DNA of 6,042 bases from NCBI GenBank assembly GCA_045540275.1, contig JAZQGX010000125.1:1-6042 (forward strand), written 5' to 3'. Position 1 is the stretch's first letter. The number at the start of each line of letters is the position of its first letter. The DNA comes from RGIG8368 sp045540275. Lineage in GTDB: Bacteria > Verrucomicrobiota > Kiritimatiellia > RFP12 > UBA1067. The translations under genes were made by a program, and so were the position numbers. The notes under the pieces were generated by a model that had not been told where the DNA came from, ran no database searches, and saw only the letters and a list, made by a program, of their open reading frames with translations. Below are positions 1 to 5,372 of this stretch, one piece after another.

Positions 1-1
1 G

Positions 2-1945
2 CATGATGCGGCGGGTAGGACGACCTTCCTCTACGATTCTTTCGGTTCGCTTACAAACGAAACGGTCATCGGTGTCGCGGGCACGAATACTATTGAACGG
101 TTCTGGGATGAGTATGGTCGAACGGCTGGCTATGCGCTCAACGGTACACGCCAAACCACGATTGGCTATGGACTTGGAACTGCGCGTATCGAGACAATGC
201 AAGTCCATGAATCAACAGAACCTAACCTCAATTCTCCAACTCCAACTCAAAACTCCAACTCCTTCACCTGGACCTACCTTGCTAGCTCCGACCTAAAGTC
301 CTCGCTCGCATATCCCAACGGCCTCACCGCGTCATGGACATACGACGCAAACGACCAACTCTTGCAGGTCTGCAATGCCACACCGACCAATGTAATCTCG
401 CAGTACGACTACACTTACGATGCGGCGGGTCGGCGCATCGAGATTGCCCGTTCTGGCTCCGCGATGTCCGAGTCGCGTACCGACGCCTACGGCTACAACG
501 CCCGCAACGAATTGATTTCAGCTTCCAAGCAGGGAGGGTTGGCCTCGACCGAATACGCCTACAATTACGACGACATCGGCAACCGCATCACCTCCACTGA
601 CCTCGGCACGAACCGTGCCTATACCGCGAACAACCTAAACCAGTACACGCAAATATCCAATCTCTGCGACTCTGTGTCTCTGCGCGAAGAATTCATTCCC
701 CAGTTCGACGCCGACGGCAACCAGACATTGATCCAGACCTCGACGGGCATCTGGCAAGTTCAGTACAACGGCGAGAACCGACCGACACATTGGGAACGCA
801 TCTCCCCAAACTCAAACACTCAAAACTCAAACACCCAAATACTTATCACCATGTCCTTTGACCGCATGGGGCGCAGAGTGCAGTATCTCGAAACCTGCGG
901 TTCAGTTACGAACTCCAACAAGGCCTTCACATACGACGGCTATTTACAGATTGCCAACTTCGACGCTGCGACTCAGAACGCACAGCGTTTCATCTGGGAT
1001 CCTACGGAACCCGTCGCCACCCGCCCGCTAGTATGGAACTTTTCAACTTTTCAACACTTCAACACTTCAACTTCCTACTACACTCACGACGGAAATAAGA
1101 ATGTGTCAGACCTCGTGACCTCTTCCAACCTGTCCGTCGCCGCCCACTACGAATACGCGCCGTTCGGAACGATGACATTTCAGTTTGCGTCGGAAGATTT
1201 GCACAACCCGTTGCGATTTTCCAGTGAATATTCTGATGGAACACTTTCTCTTTTGTATTATAACTATCGACATCTCGTGCTTCTGATTGGGAGATGGCTC
1301 AGTCGAGATATAATTTCAATTAGTAATTTGTATTCTTTTGTGGCAAACGCAATGTACACTGATACTCTTGGGATGTTGCGTTTTGATAAATCATGTCAAT
1401 CCAATTTTATCTCTGAATGCCAAACTCAATTAGACAATATTATAGAAGATGTAAAAAGAATGAGAATGCATATTGGGGCTGATCGGGCAAACATGATTAA
1501 AGGGTATTTGTTAGATGCAGGATTTGATGTAAAAGGATGGAGCAACCAATCAGAAATTGGTGATAAGATTCTTAGAATCGTCTCAATTTTGAAAAAAGGT
1601 TCTGGACCTATTGTTGATTGTTGCCCTAAAATTGGTGTGAACCCATGTGATGGCACCGAAGATGCGATATTCCTGCCAAAAGATGTCAACAAATACAATA
1701 ATAGATCAAAGACAGTTGATGAATACGCGGATTTTCGTGGACATATAATTGTTTGTTCTGCGAGTAATATGTCTAAACATGGGGGATGCGGATGTGTCCT
1801 ATTGCATGAGGTTTTGCACTTTATGGGATTTAGGACCGATGAAAAGGAGCATAAGTCAGGTAACTATCGTAAAGACAATGCATTAATTCACATCTCCAAT
1901 GAACTACAAAAAAAGTATAAGTGCAAGGGGTATGATGTTAAGTAG
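2..1945 (+). CDS. Rhs/YD-repeat protein with C-terminal HExxH metallopeptidase-like toxin domain (5' partial)
   Basis: The reading frame is open from the left edge, so the first in-window ATG (197) is internal; 647 residues are visible. Residues 1 to about 389 are YD/Rhs repeats (YDSFG, WDEYGR, YDAAGRR, YGYNARNE, YDDIGNR, FDADGN, FDRMGRR). These repeats normally build a beta-barrel shell that encloses a toxin. Residues 359-389 (YYTHDGNKN to EYAPFG) are the end of the core. Residues 406-458 are a degenerate Rhs core terminus (FSSEY, YYNYRH, GRW, RDII, NLYSF, DTLGM). From about residue 459 a Cys-rich, AT-rich domain follows, with HEVLH at 602-606. The family is known for secreted or contact-dependent antagonism with variable C-terminal toxins. 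The product being a toxin is inference. The stop overlaps the next gene, which fits a toxin/immunity pair. The protein begins outside the window, so its secretion signal is not visible. Confidence 0.9.
   Translation, partial: HDAAGRTTFLYDSFGSLTNETVIGVAGTNTIERFWDEYGRTAGYALNGTRQTTIGYGLGTARIETMQVHESTEPNLNSPTPTQNSNSFTWTYLASSDLKSSLAYPNGLTASWTYDANDQLLQVCNATPTNVISQYDYTYDAAGRRIEIARSGSAMSESRTDAYGYNARNELISASKQGGLASTEYAYNYDDIGNRITSTDLGTNRAYTANNLNQYTQISNLCDSVSLREEFIPQFDADGNQTLIQTSTGIWQVQYNGENRPTHWERISPNSNTQNSNTQILITMSFDRMGRRVQYLETCGSVTNSNKAFTYDGYLQIANFDAATQNAQRFIWDPTEPVATRPLVWNFSTFQHFNTSTSYYTHDGNKNVSDLVTSSNLSVAAHYEYAPFGTMTFQFASEDLHNPLRFSSEYSDGTLSLLYYNYRHLVLLIGRWLSRDIISISNLYSFVANAMYTDTLGMLRFDKSCQSNFISECQTQLDNIIEDVKRMRMHIGADRANMIKGYLLDAGFDVKGWSNQSEIGDKILRIVSILKKGSGPIVDCCPKIGVNPCDGTEDAIFLPKDVNKYNNRSKTVDEYADFRGHIIVCSASNMSKHGGCGCVLLHEVLHFMGFRTDEKEHKSGNYRKDNALIHISNELQKKYKCKGYDVK
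234..262 (+). repeat. Short CTCCAA-type tandem array inside the Rhs core
   Basis: The units are CTCCAA, CTCCAA, CTCAAAA, CTCCAA and CTCC, imperfect with 6-7 nt periodicity. It encodes a Pro/Thr/Asn/Ser-rich loop (SPTPTQNSNS) between YD repeats. It looks like a low-complexity expansion in a permissive loop. Confidence 0.7.
811..841 (+). repeat. Short CTCAAACA-type tandem array inside the Rhs core
   Basis: The units are CTCAAACA, CTCAAAA, CTCAAACA and CCCAAATA, with an 8/7/8/8-nt period. It encodes NSNTQNSNTQ, a repeated Asn/Ser/Thr/Gln loop. It has the same C-A-A flavour as the octamer arrays further on. Confidence 0.7.
1007..1167 (+). repeat. 161-nt Rhs core-end repeat, copy 1 (in the main rhs gene)
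   Basis: This segment encodes EPVATRPLVWN through to YEYAPFG. It matches 3293-3453 without indels, with 13 mismatches counted by eye (about 92% identity). Similarity stops sharply after the shared CGTTCGG, where the sequences become cassette-specific. It is therefore a natural crossover region for exchange of toxin tips. Confidence 0.9.
1039..1070 (+). repeat. Octamer tandem repeat in the Rhs core, copy 1
   Basis: There are four head-to-tail octamers: CTTTTCAA twice, then CACTTCAA twice, running into CTTCCTAC. They are translated as the core of NFSTFQHFNTSTS. Because the unit is 8 nt, gain or loss of one unit shifts the reading frame upstream of the toxin domain. Confidence 0.85.
1376..1942 (+). 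other. Variable C-terminal toxin-like domain with zincin motif, within the Rhs CDS
   Basis: This domain spans about 189 residues after the LGM that ends the Rhs core. DNA here is much more AT-rich than the core: one hand-counted 60-nt line is 35% G+C, against 57-68% for two core lines. The motif HEVLHFMG lies at residues 602-609 (DNA 1805-1828). It gives two candidate zinc ligands (His602, His606) and a catalytic Glu603. A GGCGC stretch sits just before it. Glu614 and Glu616 are kept in the second cassette and are candidate third ligands, whereas His617 is replaced by Tyr there. At least nine Cys residues suggest disulfides and action outside the reducing cytoplasm. The exact peptidase family is not recognised, and activity on protein substrates is inferred from HExxH alone. 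Confidence 0.6.
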
Positions 1946-3050
1946 GCATTACGCTATTGTCGCGATGACGTTTTTCCCATGTCTTCATTCTCAAGTTGAT
2001 GGGGTGGAATGCGAGTGCCATTGCCATGGACTTGTTCAACATTCGGAAGAATGTGTATTCACAAGCAAACCTGTTGTCTCCTACATAAAGACCACCAAGC
2101 GAGATGATTGTCTTTTGTTGGTTCCACAGAATGCAGAAGCTGTGATTATCACAGGGGGGATAAACATAAAAAATGAATTGTCGAGGCCAAATGTGAAAAG
2201 CCTTGAATTGATGAATGTGATGAATGAGTGTGCTTCGATAGATGTAAATTTTTTGTGTACAATAGCAAGAAGCATGCCAAATCTGCGTGCGTTATGTGTT
2301 CAGAGCGACTGCAGCTCATATTTCGATTTGAGGCGAGACGTAGATTTACATGGATTATCAGGATTGAAGCATCTGGAGTCGGTGGACCTGACAATAAGAG
2401 GAGGGACATTTCTCAATGTTTCGTCACTTATGCTACTTCCAAATCTTAAATGGTTGTCATTGGCGTATTTTACGGGTCCTGTGAATATTCCGATGACGGC
2501 ATCAAAATCAAATAAATTGAAGCATGATTCAGGTCGTTCAACTGAAATGCAAAGAGACGTTTTGGCGACATGTTGTGATGTCAAGTTTGGATGGGAAACG
2601 AACCTTTACCACGATGCGGGATGTAGGGCAGTGACGCTGAAATCAACAGGTGGCGCAGTTGCTCAAGTAACGCATTTGCCGAGTGCAACACCGTTTGTGT
2701 GTCTTGAAGGAGAGTTTGATATGTCAAGTTTGGGATGTTCTTCTAATGTTGAATTTCTTGCGTGGTACTCTAATAAAATGAATGCCACCTTATTGGATTC
2801 GCTGAATCTTGGCAAATTCCCTAATCTAAAGGTTCTGATTCTTTCTTTTGAGTCAAGGGATTTTGAGTTCTATGACATTGGTCGATTCTTCAGACATGGT
2901 ACAATTATATATTATGATATTAGTTGTTGGAATGGCATTTTGGCAAATGGCAAAAACTTTGCATGCAGAAAGGATGCATTTCGACTTGTAAGCATGTGTG
3001 TTCCACATCGTCTGAAACCTTGCGAGGACATTCGTCCGGATGAGCAGTAG
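1932..3050 (+). CDS. Putative exported immunity protein with leucine-rich-like repeats (copy 1)
   Basis: The product has 372 residues if the first of two adjacent ATGs (1932, 1935) is used. AAGGGG at 1925-1930 is the only purine-rich stretch nearby and suits 1935 better. An earlier in-frame ATG at 1899 would add 11 residues but lies deep inside the toxin gene. The start overlaps the toxin stop by 11-14 nt, which suggests translational coupling. The N-terminus is short and hydrophobic (residues 7-18), a weak signal peptide. A Cys/His-rich patch (CECHCH, 27-32) follows. LRR-like segments appear at MPNLRALCV (115), LKHLESVDL and LPNLKWLSL (169), and FPNLKVLIL (296). The protein has two related halves: AEAVIITGGINI at 68 and ATPFVCLEGEFDM at 252. 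It is a paralogue of the 3655-4854 product. An immunity role is inferred from its position after the toxin and from the duplicated arrangement. It is not a family I can name. Confidence 0.75.
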   Translation: MMLSRHYAIVAMTFFPCLHSQVDGVECECHCHGLVQHSEECVFTSKPVVSYIKTTKRDDCLLLVPQNAEAVIITGGINIKNELSRPNVKSLELMNVMNECASIDVNFLCTIARSMPNLRALCVQSDCSSYFDLRRDVDLHGLSGLKHLESVDLTIRGGTFLNVSSLMLLPNLKWLSLAYFTGPVNIPMTASKSNKLKHDSGRSTEMQRDVLATCCDVKFGWETNLYHDAGCRAVTLKSTGGAVAQVTHLPSATPFVCLEGEFDMSSLGCSSNVEFLAWYSNKMNATLLDSLNLGKFPNLKVLILSFESRDFEFYDIGRFFRHGTIIYYDISCWNGILANGKNFACRKDAFRLVSMCVPHRLKPCEDIRPDEQ

Positions 3051-3080
3051 ATTAGTCTATCATATTTTGATTAGACAAGT

Positions 3081-3096
3081 CTTCAGTACTTCAGTA
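3081..3096 (+). repeat. Exact tandem octamer CTTCAGTA x2
   Basis: Two perfect 8-nt units lie just after the first immunity gene. The 8-nt period is the same as that of the CTTTTCAA / CACTTCAA arrays in the core, though the unit differs. Confidence 0.6.
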
Positions 3097-3115
3097 CATG
3101 TTTTGCAGTATATGC

Positions 3116-3145
3116 TTGACTGCTGCGCGGCAGATGTGATAGACT
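3116..3145 (+). promoter_or_regulatory. Possible sigma70-type promoter upstream of the second cassette
   Basis: TTGACT (3116-3121) and TAGACT (3140-3145) are separated by 18 nt. A 14-nt near-palindrome, CTGCTGCGCGGCAG (3120-3133), sits between them and could be an operator or chance. Matches to consensus are 5/6 and 4/6. Such pairs arise by chance in AT-rich DNA. Confidence 0.25.
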
Positions 3146-3179
3146 ATTCATCAGATGAAATATCCATTCCATAGTCGCG

Positions 3180-3251
3180 CAAGTCGCGATGTTCGCCCCC
3201 GCCGCCGGTCGTGGGCGCGGCGGAGTATGGTTTCGCCGGGGGCGGGACTTG
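3180..3251. repeat. GC-rich nested inverted repeat (REP-like or cruciform-forming element)
   Basis: Three nested arm pairs are visible: CAAGTC (3180-3185) with GACTTG (3246-3251), CGCCCCCG (3194-3201) with CGGGGGCG (3237-3244), and CCGCC (3202-3206) with GGCGG (3219-3223). Arms are separated by asymmetric unpaired stretches, so it is an imperfect palindrome of about 72 nt. It lies at the left flank of the displaced core copy. A repeat-family identity is inferred, not shown. Confidence 0.6.
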
Positions 3252-3278
3252 TCCGTGTAGAACATGTAGGATGTGTAG
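3252..3278 (+). repeat. Three 9-nt units ending in RTGTAG
   Basis: Units TCCGTGTAG, AACATGTAG and GATGTGTAG abut one another immediately after the GC-rich inverted repeat. They are imperfect, sharing only the last six bases (RTGTAG). They may be part of the same repeated element. Confidence 0.5.
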
Positions 3279-3292
3279 AAGGGGGCTCATCC

Positions 3293-3453
3293 GAACCCGT
3301 CGCAACCCGTCCGCTAGTATGGAACTTTTCAACTTTTCAACCTTTCAACACTTCAACTTACTACTACACTCACGATGGGAACAAGAATGTGTCAGACCTC
3401 GTGGTCTCTTCCAACCTTTCCGTTGCTGCCCACTACGAATACGCGCCGTTCGG
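3293..3453 (+). repeat. 161-nt Rhs core-end repeat, copy 2 (displaced)
   Basis: This is a direct repeat of 1007-1167 in the same orientation and the same reading frame (offset 2286 nt, divisible by three). Sequence to its left is unrelated to the rhs core, so only the tail of the core was duplicated. Confidence 0.9.
3325..3356 (+). repeat. Octamer tandem repeat in the duplicated core fragment, copy 2
   Basis: There are again exactly four octamers (CTTTTCAA, CTTTTCAA, CCTTTCAA, CACTTCAA), giving the protein string NFSTFQPFNTST. The unit number and frame match copy 1, although two bases differ in the third unit. Confidence 0.85.
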
Positions 3454-3654
3454 CGTAGTTATTGTTGGGACCGGTGCTGCCTCGTTCGGTGGTTGTGGGT
3501 GCCTGATATTGCATGAAGTGTTGCATGAGATGGGATTGATGGCAAACGAAAAAGAATATAATCAGGGGAATTACAGACGTGACAACGCCATGGTATTATT
3601 GGCACGTGAGTTGCTGAAGGGGTCAAAGTTCAATTGCAAAGGATACGACATCAA

Positions 3655-4854
3655 ATGAAATACGTCAACATGACCACCATGTTTCGTGCGAATTTTTTGG
3701 GGCGGGTCCTCCGCTGTGTCGTTCTAGTGTCCATGTTCATGACATTGCCTGTATCTGTATACGCAGGGAACACCGAGTTGAAATGCAAGCCTATTTGTGA
3801 CAAGGTATGTTCGGCCTCCGATAAAACGACTAATGATGTTTCAGCCGTAAGGGTGGTGGATCGGTTTCCTGTGGACAGTCTTGGGGATAGAGTGCAGACG
3901 GTATGTTTGTATGGCGATTGCTTTGAACTGGGTAAAAAGATGTCGATTGACGAAATTCCCAAGAATTGCGATGCAGTATATTTGAGGGGCGATTTTGATA
4001 TATCCAAGGTTCCGGTTAATAATACCTGGGTGAAATTCATGACCATGGAATACATACCCCACAGATCCTCGACTTACATTGAGAATCTGGCTAGGCAATT
4101 CCCCTGTCTCAAGACACTGGAACTAGATGAGGTGGGAGGAAAGGAACTGCTTTACGATGCAGGCGACGTATTGGATCTTCGCGTTGTTGCGTCCATGAAA
4201 CACCTGAGGCTACTTAGCCTATACTATTTTGGCAGAGTGTCGCATACTGATTCGCTCATAGACAGCCAGGCTATTGACGTGCTGAATTTCTTTGTGGCAA
4301 GAGAACTTGCCAAGCCGTCGGTAGGCGTCTGTGATAAAGGCTGTGACGAAAAAGAGTGTCTTTGTCGCAGAAGTCTTGGATCAGGTGGGCTCACGGGGGC
4401 TGTGAGACTTGAAACGGATGCACACTTCGAAGATGGCGTAAGGACGTTTGCATTGAAGAATTCGTCTATGCATCCTGCCGTCCTTCCAGCCATTCCACAT
4501 TGTTGCCAAGGCATATACTTGGAAGGACATTTCAATTTCTCGAACATGCCATCCAGCCCTAGGATTGTCAGTTTGTTCTGGAGTTGTGACAATGTCTCAG
4601 ACTTTGAGTTAGCCAGCCTTGATTTCTCCAAATTACCCAACCTTAAATCGCTTTTTCTATCGTTGAGATCAAAGGAGGAATGTTCGCTTGCCTTTGATGA
4701 CGTAGATGTATGCCATTCGTTGGAATGTGTTACTATTAGTACTTCTGGGAATTGTGTGGTACGACGAATTGAACATGCGTTTGAGGACAAACGTATATGG
4801 CTAGTCTGTTTTCATATTGATAGGGAGAAGAGGAAATGGCATGAGGAGAGATAG
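3655..4854 (+). CDS. Putative exported immunity protein with leucine-rich-like repeats (copy 2)
   Basis: The product has 399 residues. The ATG at 3655 overlaps the truncated toxin's TGA as ATGA, the classic coupling arrangement, with AAAGGA at 3637-3642 upstream. The N-terminus is a good signal peptide: basic residues near 11-20, a hydrophobic core at 21-35, and likely cleavage after VYA at 37. The mature protein begins Cys-rich (CKPICDKVC, 44-52). Two related halves are visible. CDAVYLRGDFDIS (105) is followed 44 residues later by FPCLKTLEL (149). CQGIYLEGHFNFS (284) is followed 43 residues later by LPNLKSLFL (327). A further LRR-like segment, MKHLRLLSL, lies at 181, and a Cys cluster (CDKGCDEKECLC) lies between the halves. 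It is clearly related to the 1932-3050 product. The likely role is protection of the periplasm or envelope against a related HEVLH toxin. Function is inferred from context only. Confidence 0.8.
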   Translation: MKYVNMTTMFRANFLGRVLRCVVLVSMFMTLPVSVYAGNTELKCKPICDKVCSASDKTTNDVSAVRVVDRFPVDSLGDRVQTVCLYGDCFELGKKMSIDEIPKNCDAVYLRGDFDISKVPVNNTWVKFMTMEYIPHRSSTYIENLARQFPCLKTLELDEVGGKELLYDAGDVLDLRVVASMKHLRLLSLYYFGRVSHTDSLIDSQAIDVLNFFVARELAKPSVGVCDKGCDEKECLCRRSLGSGGLTGAVRLETDAHFEDGVRTFALKNSSMHPAVLPAIPHCCQGIYLEGHFNFSNMPSSPRIVSLFWSCDNVSDFELASLDFSKLPNLKSLFLSLRSKEECSLAFDDVDVCHSLECVTISTSGNCVVRRIEHAFEDKRIWLVCFHIDREKRKWHEER

Positions 4855-4911
4855 TTGTGTGCTTTCATTACACGGAACTGTCATATACGAACCTTTTCAT
4901 ATGATTAGTGT

Positions 4912-5370
4912 ATGTTGAGATTATTTCTAATCATAAATGTTGTTGTTTGTGTAGTCCTCGCTTTACTTGTTGGTTGGCGGGGATATGAGCTTTGGCTGAT
5001 GTATGGTGGAGGCAGGGATGCCGATGCGAATGCATTGATTGATTGTGTGCGTAAACTTGGAGGATTGCATTCTGGATTGATGGAGGGTGGCTTTGACAAA
5101 GCTGTATTGGAATACGATCTGAATGCAAGGCCTGTAGTTGACAAGAAGGTGGCCTATGGCTACGACTACGACTATTTGCACGACAAGGGATGGAGGTATC
5201 CTAGGTGTTATGAGAAAGTGCTTGCCTGGGAGTTTAACAAGCCGATGCTTGCGGGTGAGGACGAACAAGTCTATGAACTTGAGGCTGTTCTTGACTTTGA
5301 CGGTTCAATGCGACTAAGATGTGACAAGAGAAAAGTGGTAGATGCGGTGATAATCTACGATTGGAGATAG
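4912..5370 (+). CDS. Small membrane-anchored protein of unknown function
   Basis: The product has 152 residues. One hydrophobic segment at residues 4-22 is followed by Trp/Arg/Tyr-rich flanking sequence, so an N-in, C-out single-pass anchor with a periplasmic domain is likely. The rest is charged and soluble, with the Tyr/Asp-rich string YGYDYDYLHD and a beta-rich-looking C-terminus (VYELEAVLDFDGSMRL to IIYDWR). No clear ribosome site precedes the ATG. The gene starts 57 nt after the immunity gene and ends 2 nt before the next ATG, so the two small genes probably form one unit. I do not recognise the family. A third immunity or accessory protein of the toxin locus is possible but unsupported. 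Confidence 0.7.
   Translation: MLRLFLIINVVVCVVLALLVGWRGYELWLMYGGGRDADANALIDCVRKLGGLHSGLMEGGFDKAVLEYDLNARPVVDKKVAYGYDYDYLHDKGWRYPRCYEKVLAWEFNKPMLAGEDEQVYELEAVLDFDGSMRLRCDKRKVVDAVIIYDWR
5363..5366 (+). promoter_or_regulatory. Ribosome binding site deciding the start of the 103-residue gene
   Basis: GGAG lies 6 nt before the ATG at 5373 and inside the last codons of the preceding gene. It supports the short form of the protein and coupling of the two genes. Confidence 0.6.
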
Positions 5371-5372
5371 CA

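Larger units (their letters stand above)
3051..3292. other. Non-coding spacer between the two toxin/immunity cassettes
   Basis: These 242 nt hold no convincing gene. They contain, in order, a bulged hairpin candidate (GTCTATCA / TGATTAGAC, about 3056-3077, no T-tract), two exact CTTCAGTA octamers, a near-palindrome, a promoter-like pair, a large GC-rich inverted repeat and a 9-nt periodic stretch. Base composition shifts abruptly from AT-rich to GC-rich near 3175. Confidence 0.7.
3293..3658 (+). pseudogene. Displaced Rhs-core/toxin fragment (second, truncated toxin cassette)
   Basis: An open frame joins the 161-nt core copy directly to a toxin tail at 3454-3655, about 67 residues. The tail matches the end of toxin 1: GGCGC, then HEVLHEMG (HEVLH at 3512-3526), EKE, GNYRRDNA, and a final CKGYDIK against CKGYDVK. 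The Rhs terminal motif (FSSEY, YYNYRH, GRW, RD) and the first half of the toxin domain are missing, so it is truncated at both ends. The frame is open back to an ATG at 3155, but that would translate the GC-rich non-coding element and has no convincing ribosome site. I read it as a silent cassette or decaying remnant. It could become expressed if recombined onto the upstream core. Confidence 0.75.

Noticed and set aside
197..199. ATG as the start of the Rhs gene
   Set aside because: The same frame is open to the left edge and encodes good YD-repeat sequence (YDSFG, WDEYGR), so this Met is internal.
3..296. Open frame of 97 codons at the left edge
   Set aside because: It is out of frame with the Rhs repeats, has Arg/Ser-rich composition typical of a shadow frame, and has no domain.
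3056..3077. Rho-independent terminator after the first immunity gene
   Set aside because: The hairpin is short, AT-rich and bulged, and no T-run follows, so it is not called.
3252..3278. CRISPR-like array
   Set aside because: Units are only 9 nt, imperfect and contiguous with no spacers; they are a short tandem repeat.
3155..3292. Coding extension upstream of the displaced core copy
   Set aside because: It would translate the GC-rich inverted repeat into an Arg-rich string with no Rhs similarity, and there is no convincing ribosome site before the ATG at 3155.
3634..3654. TTG start seven codons before the ATG of the second immunity gene
   Set aside because: The ATG at 3655 gives an ATGA overlap and a normal signal peptide; the extension only adds shadow sequence of the toxin tail.
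3651..4055. Antisense open frame of 134 codons
   Set aside because: It lies opposite the signal peptide and first repeat of the second immunity protein and has no ribosome site or recognisable motif.
4224..4790. Antisense open frame of 188 codons inside the second immunity gene
   Set aside because: The sense strand has a signal peptide, repeated LRR-like motifs and a paralogue; the antisense product has none of these.
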